Counted from the first letter of the stretch, positions 32,563-42,831 are shown. The stretch is DNA of 64,000 bases from Candidatus Hydrogenedentota bacterium (GCA_026415215.1 JAOAHN010000058.1:62001-126000); one strand, 5' to 3'. Notes: a model not told the origin generated them from the letters alone. Translations and numbers: made by a program.

Positions 32563-33933
32563 ATGGGTACTAAGTTCACTTTAATTGATAATTCAGGCAC
32601 AGATGATCCTAATTTGTTAACTGACCAAGGTCAACATGAACCAAGTGAAAATGCAAATCATTTAAACAATTTTCCTCAAGATTTTGCAGGTAGGAAAATA
32701 CTCATAAAAGTTTGTGGTATAGGAGGTGCGGGAGGAAATGCTATTAATAGGATGATTGAAGCGGGAATGAGGGGAGTTGATTTTGTAGCGATTAATACGG
32801 ATGGGCAGGCTTTGTTTTGTTCTCTTGCTCCGATCCGAGTTCAGATTGGTAAGAAAAATACCGATGGATTAGGTGCTGGCTGTTTGCCGGAAGTAGGTGC
32901 CAAGTCGGCTATTGAGGATAAGCAGAGGATTGAAGAATCTCTAAGAGGGGCAAATATGGTGTTTCTGACCGCAGGGATGGGTGGTGGTACTGGTACAGGG
33001 GCTATTCCCATAGTAGCTGAAATTGCGAAGAATTTAGGAATTCTCACTGTGGCTGTTGTTACACTTCCTTTCAGTTTCGAAGGGGAAATGAAGATAAATC
33101 TTGCTAAGAAGGGGGTACAGCAACTTAAAGAGTTTGTGGATGCTCTTATAGTGATACCAAACGATAGGGTAGCAGACATTACCGAGATGTCAGTCCAAGA
33201 GGCATTTCTTAAGGTAGATGAAGTTCTTCATAATGGCATTAGGTCAGTCACAGATCTCATAACTCGTCCACAGTTGTTAAATGTAGACTTTGCAGATATA
33301 AGAACAGTTCTCCAAAAAAGCGGACATGCCCACTTTGGAATAGGCATAGGAAAGGGAGAAAATAGAGCGGAGATAGCAGTTTTAGATGCAGTTAATAGTG
33401 GTTTGCTTAAGGGAAGAAAGATTGCAGGTGCGCGCTCCGCAATCCTTTCGGTTTATGGTGGATGTGATTTGAAGATTGGAGAAGTAAAAAAAGCCGGCAA
33501 TAAGTTAATGGAGATATTAGGTAATGGTGCTACAATAAAGTTGGGTGCTATGATAGAAAAAGAGTCAATGGAGACTATTAGAATAACTGTAATTGCTGCA
33601 GGTTTTCCAGAAGAAGATATGTGCCGAGAACTGACTTCAACCAAGAATTCTTTTCCACAAGAAAGTTTAAATGTTACTTTTAGTTCTGTTGATATACCTG
33701 GCTTTTCAATCTCAGAAGGGCTTGAATCGAAAAAATCTCAATGTGACCAAATTTTTAATCCCATGGAAGTAACTCAGGATATAATTAATAAAGAGACCCG
33801 AAATGACGGGAGAGAAAAGTGTGAAGAACTCTTCCCCAAGGGCTCTTATGTTCAGGCAAAAAAGAGTGAAGAAGATCTCGAACCAGTCTCTACTGACATT
33901 CCATCTTGGTTGAAAAGATATATTAGCAAATAG
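32563..33933 (+). CDS. ftsZ: Cell-division GTPase FtsZ
   Basis: A 456-residue tubulin homologue. G-box GGMGGGTGTGAIP is present as AGMGGGTGTGAIPIVAEIA, with VCGIGGAGGNAINRMIEAG at the start, NVDFADIRTVL as the T7 catalytic loop and the C-terminal tail DIPSWLKRY as the conserved binding peptide. The N-terminal extension of about 45 residues is acidic and polar, and the linker before the tail is about 70 residues. AGGAG lies nine bases before the ATG. No ftsA is adjacent, so membrane anchoring must rely on another protein or a distant ftsA. Confidence 0.98.
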   Translation: MGTKFTLIDNSGTDDPNLLTDQGQHEPSENANHLNNFPQDFAGRKILIKVCGIGGAGGNAINRMIEAGMRGVDFVAINTDGQALFCSLAPIRVQIGKKNTDGLGAGCLPEVGAKSAIEDKQRIEESLRGANMVFLTAGMGGGTGTGAIPIVAEIAKNLGILTVAVVTLPFSFEGEMKINLAKKGVQQLKEFVDALIVIPNDRVADITEMSVQEAFLKVDEVLHNGIRSVTDLITRPQLLNVDFADIRTVLQKSGHAHFGIGIGKGENRAEIAVLDAVNSGLLKGRKIAGARSAILSVYGGCDLKIGEVKKAGNKLMEILGNGATIKLGAMIEKESMETIRITVIAAGFPEEDMCRELTSTKNSFPQESLNVTFSSVDIPGFSISEGLESKKSQCDQIFNPMEVTQDIINKETRNDGREKCEELFPKGSYVQAKKSEEDLEPVSTDIPSWLKRYISK

Positions 33934-33963
33934 TTTAATTTACTGAGATTCGAGAGAGAAAAG

Positions 33964-35076
33964 ATGAGCTCAGGTTCTGTAAAAGAAGAGTTTATAAAAA
34001 TTCTGCAACGAGCGGTTCAAAAAGATGCCTCTGACATACACCTAAAGGCGGGAAGTCCTCCTTACTTTCGTATAAATGGAGAACTTGTTTCTGCGGGTGG
34101 AGAGCCGATATATCCCGAAGCTATTTCTCAAATACTTAATTATATGTTATCAGATGAGCAATTGAGAATATTTTCACAGAGAGGGGAGTTAGACCTATCC
34201 TATCATGAGAAAGGAGTAGGAAGGTTTCGTGTAAATGTTTATAGACAAAGAGGTAATATATCTTGTGTGATGAGAAGGATAAAGACCAGAGTACAGACAT
34301 TTGAAGAATTAAATTTACCTTTACAGGTAGCGAGATTTGCTGAGCTTCAAAGAGGCCTTGTGCTAATTGCAGGTACCACTGGTAGTGGAAAGTCTACTAC
34401 TCTCGCGGCAATCATCGAGTATATCAATAATAACCGTCAATGTCATATAGTTACTATAGAAGATCCGATTGAGTATGTTTTTGTGGACAAAAAAGCAGTT
34501 ATCAGTCAGCGAGAGATAGCAATTGATACGCATGATTTTAGCTGTGCACTAAAAGCGGTAATGAGGCAAGATCCGGATGTGATAGTTATTGGTGAAATGC
34601 GTGACCCAGATACTTTTACTGCGGCGGTTCAAGCATCAGAAACAGGGCATCTTGTTTTTAGCACCCTTCACACAACTAATGTCATGCAGACGATAGATAG
34701 GATTGTTGATTTCTTTCCCCCTACCCAGCATGACCAGATAAGATCTCAACTTTCAATGCACTTGAAGGCAATAATGTGTATGCGTTTAATACCTCGAGCT
34801 GATGGGCGAGGTAGGGTGCCTGCTTGTGAAATACTCTTTAATACTCCAATAGTTAAGAGATTAATAAAGGAAAATCGCATAACTCAGTTGGATACAGCGA
34901 TTCAACAAGGGAGAGATATAGGAATGCAGTCTTTCAATGATAGTCTTCTTCAACTTGTAAAGAAGGGACTTATCACCGTTGAAATCGCTTTGGAGATGTC
35001 GGATAACCCAGAAGAGCTTCAGATGATGATACAAGGGATACATTTAAGCTCTAAAAGAGGAGGAATATTAAAGTAA
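33964..35076 (+). CDS. pilT: PilT-family twitching-motility ATPase
   Basis: A 370-residue secretion ATPase. N-terminal KDASDIHLKAGSPPYFRINGEL, Walker A GTTGSGKSTT, the Asp box and Glu box ITIEDPIEYVF, Walker B VIVIGEMRDPDT and ASETGHLVFSTLHTT (His box) are typical of PilT retraction ATPases. It lies 30 bases downstream of ftsZ and is likely co-transcribed. It converges with the histidine-kinase gene, with seven bases between the two stops. No pilin or other pilus gene is visible here. Confidence 0.95.
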   Translation: MSSGSVKEEFIKILQRAVQKDASDIHLKAGSPPYFRINGELVSAGGEPIYPEAISQILNYMLSDEQLRIFSQRGELDLSYHEKGVGRFRVNVYRQRGNISCVMRRIKTRVQTFEELNLPLQVARFAELQRGLVLIAGTTGSGKSTTLAAIIEYINNNRQCHIVTIEDPIEYVFVDKKAVISQREIAIDTHDFSCALKAVMRQDPDVIVIGEMRDPDTFTAAVQASETGHLVFSTLHTTNVMQTIDRIVDFFPPTQHDQIRSQLSMHLKAIMCMRLIPRADGRGRVPACEILFNTPIVKRLIKENRITQLDTAIQQGRDIGMQSFNDSLLQLVKKGLITVEIALEMSDNPEELQMMIQGIHLSSKRGGILK

Positions 35077-35083
35077 GTATGCT

Positions 35084-38000
35084 TTATTCGGTTAACTTGC
35101 ACTTTAATACTGATATAAGTTCATTCCAAGAAGTTTTTAAATTTGAGAATAGCGTCTGAATTTCTCCGCTACTCAAGTTAGATAGTTCTCGACACTTTTC
35201 CTCTAAAGTCTTAGCTAAGTTACCTATTTTTATTCCTCCTATAGTATAGGCAGAGCTTTTGAGAGTATGCATAGTCCTAAAAAAGGAATCTATATTATTC
35301 TCTTTGATTGCCTCTTCAGCTTCGTATATATATTTAGATGATGTTTTAATAAAAATTTCCAAAGTCTCCTTTAAGAGTTCTTTATCGTTATCTACTCTAC
35401 TTAGAGCGAGTTTTTCGTCAAATATTAATTCCTCTTGTCCTAATGGCTGATGGGTTTCAACACTTATAGAATCATCTTTTACAAGATGTCTTTTCACAGT
35501 CTCTATAAGATTTGTAGGTGAGACAGGTTTGGTAAGAAAATCATTCATACCTGCTTCAATACATCTTTCCCTGTCTTCTTCAAAGGAATATGCGGTAAGT
35601 GCAATTATCGGTGTTTGTGTACCCCTTTTCTGCTCCATCTCTCTGATTTTTCTTGTAATCTCGTATCCGTTTAACCCAGGCATCTCAATATCCATCAAGA
35701 TTAGGTCATATCGGTTGCGTGAAAATTTTTCCAAAACTTCCTCTCCCTGGGAGGCTAAATCTACTTTATAGCCTCTCCTTGCTAGGAATTCGTAAATAAC
35801 TTTTTGGTTTATGGGATTATCTTCGGCTACGAGGATTCTTCTACTAACTTCTGTTACACCACTTTCTTCATGAGATGGCTGAATTTTTATTCTGTGATAA
35901 GAAAGAGATTTGACAAAAACTTGTGTCTTGATTGGAAACTCTACCGATATTGCATTAGGTAAGGAATTTTCTAAAAGTTTGAGCTCATCTACTGACATAT
36001 TACACGGGTAGACGAGTACGCTTCGTATAGTAAGCTCTCTAAGAGTTTTTACTTCCTCGGGAGGAGTATTTTTTACTACATTCGAATCTATAATGAGAAA
36101 ACAAATTTCTGTTTTTAAGTTTTTGCTTTTTGTTTCTTCTAATAATTCTTTAACACTTGTTAGTATCTTTATTTCCTTTGCCCCTAAAGAGTTTAGCGCT
36201 TTAGTTACTTGTTCTATTAACTCCTGATTTTGTGATATTAAATAAGCCTTACTAATCTCTACTCCGAATTTAGGCACAGTGGCTTCTGAGGGTTTGTCAA
36301 GTGTGAGTTCGACCCAGAAAGTAGTTCCTTCTCCTATATTGCTTTTAACGCCTATCTTGCCTTCTAATAACTCGACTAATTGTTTGCATATTGCCAATCC
36401 TAACCCAGCTCCATCTACCTTTTTTTCCTCCGCATTTTTACCCCTCTCAAAAGTGTTAAATATTCTTTCCAAGTCATCCTCTGATAGTCCTTTACCTGTA
36501 TCTTTTACTTCGAATCTTACCTTTGCTTTTGCTAAATCTTCCTCTTTCGATTCAATAGTGATGGTAATATCACCCTCTTCGGTAAACTTTATGGCGTTAC
36601 CTACAAGATTGATCAGAATCTGCCTGATCTTACTTATATCACCTATAAGATACTCGGGGGTATTGTGAGCGATCGAATATGTTAACATCAGAGTCTTTTC
36701 TCTGGCTCGGTACCAAAACATCTGGATTATTTCTTCAGTGAGCTCTCTTAGAGAGAACAAGGATTTATGAATAGGAACCTTACCAGCTTCTATTCTTGAT
36801 AATTCGAGTAGATTGTTCAGCAGGGAGAGAAGCGCCTCCGCATTTGAAAGAGCCATATCTATGAACTCTTTAGTAGAGGGATCTTTCACACCGCTACTGA
36901 GCAAATGCAGGATACCTATGATTCCATTTAGTGGAGTTCTTATTTCATGGCTCATCTTAGCAAGAAACGCTGTTTTTGCTTTATTTGCTAATTCGGCTTT
37001 CACTGCAAGATTTTTTGTCTCTTCAACTAATTTAGCTAACTCTTGATTTTTCTCCTCTAATTGTTTTTTAGCCCTAACTATTTCCTCCTCCATTTTTTTG
37101 TGTTCAGTCAAGTCATTTCCAACACAAAGTATTTCGGTTATATTTCCATTTTCATCGTATATCGCTTTATTAGTCCAAGAAATCCATACCCTTTCACCAT
37201 TCTTTTTTATATTTTCATTTTCGTTATTTTTATATTTGTGAGGATTTTTCCCAATATCAATTATCATTTCTTGAAGGTTTCTGAAATTACTGTCTAAAGG
37301 TGGGACTATAGTGCCTATTACATTCTTGCCTACGAGTTCGTCTTTGTCATACATAAAGAAATCTTCTGCGAATTGATTTATAAATACTATAGTCCCATCA
37401 GGTTTCATTCTTAGGATGATGCTATTTACATTGTCAACTAATTCTTTGAATTTTAATTCCTCTATCTGGAGGTTTTTCTCAGCAAGTTCTCTCGCTAAGC
37501 TCTCTTGAGAGAGCACTGTTTTATGATGAGTAATTTGTTCTTCAAGAATCTTGTGGAAGGAACTTAAGGTAATCAAACGCTCATCTATTTCATCTAATAG
37601 TTTGTCTATGTAGTGTCCCACAACTCCTATTTCATCGACTGGAGACATCTTTGTCCTAAGTGAAAAGTTTTTTGTTTCCATAATTTTTTCTAATAATTTA
37701 GTGATATTCTCTAACTGTAATAGGAAAAAAGAGCCCGTTGATTTCACTATTAAGAATAGGAAGAGAAATATCACAAAAGCCATTAAAGATGTCATCAGAA
37801 TTCTTGTATAAAGTGGGTGCATAAATTGGGATCGATATGTCCATATGCAGATGTGTCCGTATATTGTATTTTGGAGTTTTATTGGATATACATATCCTGC
37901 TTTACCGTCTTCGTAGAAGTGGCCCTCCTCCGGTAATTTAGACATATCTATCTCAAGATTATTCTCCCCAAAATAACTTTTCAGGGATTCATGGATTGGA

Positions 38001-38263
38001 ATTATAGTGTGGTGAAATAAACTCTCAGTTCTCTTATGAGTGTTGATTACTTCTGATAGTTTACCAAGTTCCCCTCTTTCTATGGAGTATTTTATTAATG
38101 AGGCTAAAAATTCGCTTTGTGATTGCAAGGTTTGTTCGCAGTTTCTCTCAAGGGTTCTGTAGTCGTAGACTGTGATTATCCCCAGATAGAATAAGTAACA
38201 TAAGACAAGGGGTATTATAGTTAGCAAGTACAGTTTAGTTTTAAAGGTTTGAAACTTTTTCAT
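35084..38263 (-). CDS. Hybrid sensor histidine kinase (BarA-like), membrane bound
   Basis: A 1059-residue kinase. Two membrane helices at about residues 8-30 and 155-180 flank a periplasmic sensor domain. HAMP-like and coiled-coil stretches follow to about 275, then a PAS domain (about 280-390, NSIILRMKPDGTIVFINQFAEDFFMYD). HisKA holds His439 in KMSHEIRTPLNG. HATPase_c has the N-box QILINLVGNAIKFTEEG and DTGKGLSEDDLERIF. A degenerate receiver-like stretch (about 670-785, lacking an obvious phospho-Asp) precedes a canonical receiver with Asp858 in LILMDIEMPGLNG. A C-terminal HPt domain carries His999 in TMHTLKSSAY. The start is taken at the ATG; the longest frame begins at a TTG seven codons earlier. 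No obvious ribosome-binding site. Confidence 0.93.
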   Translation of the reverse strand: MKKFQTFKTKLYLLTIIPLVLCYLFYLGIITVYDYRTLERNCEQTLQSQSEFLASLIKYSIERGELGKLSEVINTHKRTESLFHHTIIPIHESLKSYFGENNLEIDMSKLPEEGHFYEDGKAGYVYPIKLQNTIYGHICIWTYRSQFMHPLYTRILMTSLMAFVIFLFLFLIVKSTGSFFLLQLENITKLLEKIMETKNFSLRTKMSPVDEIGVVGHYIDKLLDEIDERLITLSSFHKILEEQITHHKTVLSQESLARELAEKNLQIEELKFKELVDNVNSIILRMKPDGTIVFINQFAEDFFMYDKDELVGKNVIGTIVPPLDSNFRNLQEMIIDIGKNPHKYKNNENENIKKNGERVWISWTNKAIYDENGNITEILCVGNDLTEHKKMEEEIVRAKKQLEEKNQELAKLVEETKNLAVKAELANKAKTAFLAKMSHEIRTPLNGIIGILHLLSSGVKDPSTKEFIDMALSNAEALLSLLNNLLELSRIEAGKVPIHKSLFSLRELTEEIIQMFWYRAREKTLMLTYSIAHNTPEYLIGDISKIRQILINLVGNAIKFTEEGDITITIESKEEDLAKAKVRFEVKDTGKGLSEDDLERIFNTFERGKNAEEKKVDGAGLGLAICKQLVELLEGKIGVKSNIGEGTTFWVELTLDKPSEATVPKFGVEISKAYLISQNQELIEQVTKALNSLGAKEIKILTSVKELLEETKSKNLKTEICFLIIDSNVVKNTPPEEVKTLRELTIRSVLVYPCNMSVDELKLLENSLPNAISVEFPIKTQVFVKSLSYHRIKIQPSHEESGVTEVSRRILVAEDNPINQKVIYEFLARRGYKVDLASQGEEVLEKFSRNRYDLILMDIEMPGLNGYEITRKIREMEQKRGTQTPIIALTAYSFEEDRERCIEAGMNDFLTKPVSPTNLIETVKRHLVKDDSISVETHQPLGQEELIFDEKLALSRVDNDKELLKETLEIFIKTSSKYIYEAEEAIKENNIDSFFRTMHTLKSSAYTIGGIKIGNLAKTLEEKCRELSNLSSGEIQTLFSNLKTSWNELISVLKCKLTE

Positions 38264-38389
38264 ATATGTATTATCAAGTTTCAATTATAAAAATATTATA
38301 GGATTTTTCTGTAAAAAGTGAGTAAGGATAAATATATATTTTCGTGGAGAACAAGTTTGGCGTGAAATTTAAAGAATTTTTCTCAGAGG

Positions 38390-39031
38390 TTAGAATGATA
38401 TAGCTGATTTGTAAAGTTTAGCTGTTTCTGCTATTTGGTCAAAATTTTTAGAGGCGAGAAGATTTTTGCTCACCAGCTTTCCTCCAACTCCAACCGCAAC
38501 TGCTCCAGCATTTATATACTCTTTTGCATTTTCGTGATTTATTCCACCAGTTGGAACTAATTGTAAATGGGGTAATGGTCCTAATATAGCCTTAACATAT
38601 TCGGGACCACCGAGATTAGCAGGAAAAAGCTTTACAAATTCCGCCCCTGTCTGCCATGCGTTTAGAAGTTCCGTTGGTGTAAAACCTCCACACATGCTTA
38701 TAGTTCCATATTTTCGAGCTATATCAACCACTTCTGGGAGGCAAGTAGGAGTTACGACAAATTGAGCCCCTGCGAGTATAGCAGAGCGACAAGTGGTTCC
38801 ATCAAGAACTGTTCCAACTCCAAGTAGTAAATCTCTATTTTTCCATTTTTTAGCTAAAGTTTCAATTATTTCTAAGGCATTAGGAGAAGTCATGGTAATT
38901 TCTATACATCTAATTCCCCCTGAATACAAAGCGTCGACCGCATCGTAAAATACTTCTTTTTCTACTTCTGCTCTGATCACTGCTATGATTTTTTCTTTTA
39001 GGATGAAATCTATAACTTCGTATCTTTTCAT
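38390..39031 (-). CDS. eda: KDPG/KHG aldolase
   Basis: A 213-residue class I aldolase splitting 2-keto-3-deoxy-6-phosphogluconate (Entner-Doudoroff) or related acids. Motifs: GIRCIEITMTSPNA (catalytic Glu), LGVGTVLD, FVVTPTCLPEVVDIA and the Schiff-base Lys in AEFVKLFPANLGG, then LVPTGGIN. The start follows GAGGAT. It is the last gene of the argD-argF-argG-eda series, 21 bases after argG, which is not a standard pathway grouping. Confidence 0.93.
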   Translation of the reverse strand: MKRYEVIDFILKEKIIAVIRAEVEKEVFYDAVDALYSGGIRCIEITMTSPNALEIIETLAKKWKNRDLLLGVGTVLDGTTCRSAILAGAQFVVTPTCLPEVVDIARKYGTISMCGGFTPTELLNAWQTGAEFVKLFPANLGGPEYVKAILGPLPHLQLVPTGGINHENAKEYINAGAVAVGVGGKLVSKNLLASKNFDQIAETAKLYKSAISF

Positions 39032-39051
39032 GTAAAGAATCCTCAATTTTA

Positions 39052-40272
39052 TTATTCGTCGAAGAAACCAGCTTGTTTTCTCACTCGAAGTCTTAGTGCA
39101 TTTAACCTTATAAATCCTGTTGCGTCTGCTTGATTGTAAATTCCTTTATCATCCTCAAATGTGCTTATTTGTGGATTGTAGAGGGATTTTTCCGCTTTTC
39201 TGCCTACCACAATGCAAGAACCCTTATAAAGCTTTAATCTGGCGGTTCCTGTGACATTTTTTTGACTTTCATCTACGAATTTAATAAGAGCTTCCATTTC
39301 CGGAGAGAACCAAAAACCATTGTATATTAGCTGGGCTATCTTAGGAGAAAGCTGGTCTCTCAAAAGCATTACTTCTCTGTCCATAGTTATAGATTCGACT
39401 GCTCTGTGGGCTGTGTATAGTATTGTTCCCCCTGGAGTTTCATAAACCCCTCTTGATTTCATCCCTACAAATCTGTTTTCTACAATATCTACTCTGCCAA
39501 TTCCGTGTTTTCCGCCAAGTTCATTTAAGTATGCGAGCAATTCCTCCGGAGGGAGAATTTCGCCATTCACAGACACAGGGTAGCCCTTCTCAAAAGTGAT
39601 TTCAACATATTCAGGTTTATCAGGTGCTTTGGTTGGATCAACACTCAACACGAACATGTCTTCTGGGGGTTCTATCCAAGGGTCTTCCAATATTCCTCCT
39701 TCAAATGATATATGAAGTAGATTTCTATCAGAAGAATATGGCTTACTCTTACTTGCGGGAACGGGTATCCCATTTTTTTCGGCGTATTCAATCATTTTTT
39801 CCCTACTATTCAGAGTCCATCTCGGATCCCGCCATGGGGCAATTATACGAATTTGGGGTTCGAATGCCATGTATGTAAGTTCAAATCTCACCTGGTCATT
39901 TCCCTTTCCTGTGGCACCGTGAGCTACTGCATCTGCCTTTGCCTCTCGATACACTTCTATTTGGGCTTTTGCAATAAGGGGCCTTGCTATACTGGTTCCG
40001 AGTAGATATCCCCCTTCATAAATTGCATTTGCTCTCATTGCTTTGTATACAAAGTCTTGAACAAATTCTCGTTTTAGGTCTTTTACAATTGCTTCCACTG
40101 CTCCAGTATTCAAAGCCTTTTTTCTCGCGAGCTCCAATTCTTCTCCTTGTCCTATGTCAGCTATGAAAGCAATCACCTCCGCGTTGAAAGTCTCAATAAG
40201 CCATTTAAGTATTACCGAAGTGTCTAATCCTCCAGAGTAGGCTAATACAATCCGCTTTGGTGAAGTTTCCAT
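39052..40272 (-). CDS. argG: Argininosuccinate synthase
   Basis: A 406-residue ligase joining citrulline and aspartate. [20 protein letters not shown] is the ATP pyrophosphatase P-loop, [18 protein letters not shown] and APWRDPRW are the substrate-binding motifs and [17 protein letters not shown] lies near the end. Length is normal. GGAG is eight bases before the ATG. It is third in an arginine operon. Confidence 0.97.
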   Translation of the reverse strand: METSPKRIVLAYSGGLDTSVILKWLIETFNAEVIAFIADIGQGEELELARKKALNTGAVEAIVKDLKREFVQDFVYKAMRANAIYEGGYLLGTSIARPLIAKAQIEVYREAKADAVAHGATGKGNDQVRFELTYMAFEPQIRIIAPWRDPRWTLNSREKMIEYAEKNGIPVPASKSKPYSSDRNLLHISFEGGILEDPWIEPPEDMFVLSVDPTKAPDKPEYVEITFEKGYPVSVNGEILPPEELLAYLNELGGKHGIGRVDIVENRFVGMKSRGVYETPGGTILYTAHRAVESITMDREVMLLRDQLSPKIAQLIYNGFWFSPEMEALIKFVDESQKNVTGTARLKLYKGSCIVVGRKAEKSLYNPQISTFEDDKGIYNQADATGFIRLNALRLRVRKQAGFFDE

Positions 40273-40289
40273 GGTATAAACTCCTACTT

Positions 40290-41216
40290 TCAGTTAATGT
40301 TGATGGGATTGTAACCTAAGAGAGTTACCATAATTGCTTTTTGTATATGTAATCTGTTTTCAGCTTGGTCGTACACTACGGATTGACTACTGTCTATTAC
40401 CTCAGAGGTTACTTCCATCCCCCTATGGGCGGGCAAGCAATGCATAAAAAATGCATTAGGTTTTGCCAGGGACATTAGCTCTTTATTTACTTGGTATGGC
40501 GCAAATATCTTTTCCCTTTTCTCCATCTCATGTTCTTGTCCCATACTTGCCCAAACATCTGTATATACAACATCTACATTCTTGACTCCTTCTTTTATAT
40601 CGTGAAATATTAAGAGTCGCTCACCTACTTTTTGTTTAATAGACTGCACCAGGTTAACATCACCGGTGTAACCTTCCGGACATACTAACCGTAGGGAAAA
40701 ATTGAAATGATATAGGGCTTCAGCCCAAGAGTGGAACACATTGTTTCCATCACCCACAAATGCAATTGTACAATTGTCAAAATTTTCTCCCATTTTCTCC
40801 TGTAATGTCATAATATCTGCCATTATTTGACAAGGATGTAAGAGATTACTTAAGGCATTGATTACTGGGATTCTGGCGTTCTGTGCAAGGCAAATCAAGT
40901 CCCTGTGGTCGTATACCCTTGCTACAATCAAATCTACCCACCTCTCTAAATTTTTAGCTACATCGGGAACTGCTTCTCTCTCTCCCAATTTCATATCCAT
41001 TACGAGAGTTTCTCCCCCGAGATGAAACATCCCAATTTGAAATGTCATTTTGGTTCTTAGGCTTGGTTTTTCAAATATTAATGCTTGAGTTTTTCCCCTC
41101 AACCATCTATGAGGAAGACTTTTTTTCTGGAGAGTTTTAAGCTCGTGAGCGAGGCGAAGCATCCTATGGATTTCAGGTGATGAAAAGTCTAAGAGAGAAA
41201 TAAAATCTTTTACCAT
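40290..41216 (-). CDS. argF: Ornithine carbamoyltransferase
   Basis: A 308-residue enzyme forming citrulline. [21 protein letters not shown] is the carbamoyl-phosphate loop (SxRTx), [10 protein letters not shown] is the HPCQ motif, [12 protein letters not shown] is the ornithine-binding DxxxMG and MHCLPAHRG carries the catalytic Cys. Length is normal for the catabolic or anabolic forms; the operon setting indicates synthesis. The ATG overlaps the last codons of argD. Confidence 0.96.
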   Translation of the reverse strand: MVKDFISLLDFSSPEIHRMLRLAHELKTLQKKSLPHRWLRGKTQALIFEKPSLRTKMTFQIGMFHLGGETLVMDMKLGEREAVPDVAKNLERWVDLIVARVYDHRDLICLAQNARIPVINALSNLLHPCQIMADIMTLQEKMGENFDNCTIAFVGDGNNVFHSWAEALYHFNFSLRLVCPEGYTGDVNLVQSIKQKVGERLLIFHDIKEGVKNVDVVYTDVWASMGQEHEMEKREKIFAPYQVNKELMSLAKPNAFFMHCLPAHRGMEVTSEVIDSSQSVVYDQAENRLHIQKAIMVTLLGYNPININ

Positions 41217-42403
41217 CCTAATTCTCCTAATGTTCTATCTAAAACTTCAACGGCATAAGTAATTTCTTCTTTTTCAATTATCAGTGGAGGAAGAAATCTC
41301 AGTACATTTGGTCCTGCTGAACCGCAAATAATCCCTTTATCCATTAACTTATTTATAATTGGAGCCACTGGTTCTTCAAATTCTACACCGACCATTAGTC
41401 CCTTACCTCTAACCTCTTTTATCTTGGGGTGTTTACTTGCAAGGTTTACTAAATTAGAGATTAGAAGCTCCCCTTTAGTTTTAACTTCGTCAAGAAATCC
41501 TGGTTTTGTTAACTCTCGGATTACAGCGAGAGCAGTGGCAGTGCTTAGAGGATTGCCTCCAAAAGTAGATGCATGCATACCCGGGGAAAAACCTTGTGCA
41601 ACTTCTTCCGTGCATCCCATTGCTCCTATAGGAACACCATTAGCGAGCCCTTTCGCAAGGGTTATAATGTCTGGTTCTATATTGTAGGCTTGATGAGCAA
41701 ATAAGTATCCTGTTCTACCCATTCCAGCTTGAACTTCGTCAAAAATTAGTAAGACATTTTTTTCATTACAAAGTTGTCTAACTTCTTTTAAGTAATTTCC
41801 TGAGGGCATCCTCACCCCGCCCTCTCCTTGAATCGGTTCCAATAGAATAGCCCCAGTCTCAGGTGTGATAGCTTTTTCCAAAGCGGAGATATCGTTGTAT
41901 GGGACATAAGAAAATCCTGGAACTAAGGGCTCGAACCCTTGATGATATTTGGGTTGTGCTGTAGCAGTTATAGTTGCAAGCGTCCTCCCATGAAAAGAAT
42001 TTTCCGCAGTTATTATTTGAGGTTTGGGAGTTCCTTTAGTATGCCAATATCTTCTAGCTATCTTAATTCCTGCTTCATTTGCTTCTGCTCCACTGTTACA
42101 GAAAAACCACTTTTTGGCAAAACATAGTTCACTCAAATTCTTCGCCAACATTACCTGGGGTTCTATGTTGTATAGATTAGATATATGCAAAAGTTTTTTA
42201 GCTTGGTTGATAATTGCCTCAGTGACAGCGGGGTGAGTATGTCCCAATACGCACACTGCGATACCCGAAAAGAGATCAAGGTATTTCTTCCCATCCGCAT
42301 CCCATAAATAGGAGCCTTCTCCTTTTACGAAACAAATCTTTCGTGAACCGTAAGTGTTTATTAAAAAATTGTCTGCAAGTTTACTTATATCTTCATTTGT
42401 CAT
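41210..42403 (-). CDS. argD: Acetylornithine/acetyl-lysine aminotransferase
   Basis: A 397-residue class III PLP aminotransferase. GKKYLDLFSGIAVCVLGHTHP, FFCNSGAEANEAGIKIAR, LIFDEVQAGMGRTGYLFAHQ and the PLP-binding Lys in ITLAKGLANGVPIGA, followed by HASTFGGNPL, are typical. It heads the argD-argF-argG-eda operon, and its start follows GAGGAT. A fair match to a promoter is upstream. argB, argC, argJ and argH are not in the window. Confidence 0.96.
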   Translation of the reverse strand: MTNEDISKLADNFLINTYGSRKICFVKGEGSYLWDADGKKYLDLFSGIAVCVLGHTHPAVTEAIINQAKKLLHISNLYNIEPQVMLAKNLSELCFAKKWFFCNSGAEANEAGIKIARRYWHTKGTPKPQIITAENSFHGRTLATITATAQPKYHQGFEPLVPGFSYVPYNDISALEKAITPETGAILLEPIQGEGGVRMPSGNYLKEVRQLCNEKNVLLIFDEVQAGMGRTGYLFAHQAYNIEPDIITLAKGLANGVPIGAMGCTEEVAQGFSPGMHASTFGGNPLSTATALAVIRELTKPGFLDEVKTKGELLISNLVNLASKHPKIKEVRGKGLMVGVEFEEPVAPIINKLMDKGIICGSAGPNVLRFLPPLIIEKEEITYAVEVLDRTLGELGW

Positions 42404-42440
42404 TTTACGATTATCCTCAAATAAAAATAAATGAAAAGAT

Positions 42441-42468
42441 ATTATATTTTCTTTTTAAAATTAAACAA
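42441..42468 (-). promoter_or_regulatory. Candidate promoter of the arg operon
   Basis: On the minus strand TTGTTT (complement of 42463-42468) and TATAAT (complement of 42441-42446) are 16 bases apart, 38 bases upstream of argD. The surrounding sequence is very A+T rich, so chance matches are possible. Confidence 0.45.
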
Positions 42469-42477
42469 AAATAACTT

Positions 42478-42517
42478 AGGTGCATCCATTCCGCATTGAT
42501 TAGGAGAGGATGCACCT
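42478..42517 (-). terminator. Candidate terminator of fmdB
   Basis: Perfect 10-bp inverted repeat AGGTGCATCC (42478-42487) and GGATGCACCT (42508-42517) with a 20-base loop. On the minus strand it is followed by a T-rich stretch starting five bases later. It lies 23 bases past the fmdB stop. The long loop leaves an operator role possible. Confidence 0.5.
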
Positions 42518-42540
42518 TCGAAATTTTAAAAAGCATAAAA

Positions 42541-42831
42541 TTAGGATTTCATAGAAACTTCTGATGTAGAAGTTGTTTTAGTATCCGCGGACGACTTGCC
42601 ATTACCTCCTGTGTTTGAACTGCTCTTAGTATCTACTCCATTCTTACCTTTTCTTTTGTAATCGGTTTCATAGAATCCACTGCCCTTAAAAATAATCCCA
42701 GCACCATTGCCTATTAGTTTTTCACACCTACTTTTACATTTCTCACAGGTAATTTTAGGAGTTGCACTGATGGAATGAAAATATTCAAATTTGTTTCCAC
42801 ACTTTACACATTGGTAAGTATATGTTGGCAT
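42541..42831 (-). CDS. fmdB: FmdB-family zinc-ribbon protein
   Basis: A 96-residue protein with the CxxC-CxxC ribbon of the FmdB/regulatory family: MPTYTYQCVKCGNKFEYFHSISATP...CEKCKSRCEKLIG, and the following FKGSGFYETDYK motif. The C-terminal 35 residues are Ser/Thr/Lys-rich low complexity. It begins after AAGGAGGAG, giving a typical N-terminus; the longest frame would add 19 residues. The family's role is uncertain, and many are annotated only as putative regulators. Confidence 0.9.
   Translation of the reverse strand: MPTYTYQCVKCGNKFEYFHSISATPKITCEKCKSRCEKLIGNGAGIIFKGSGFYETDYKRKGKNGVDTKSSSNTGGNGKSSADTKTTSTSEVSMKS

Noticed and set aside
36279-36668. Plus-strand frame of 129 codons within the hybrid kinase gene
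   Set aside because: Antisense to the ATPase domain of the kinase and low in complexity.
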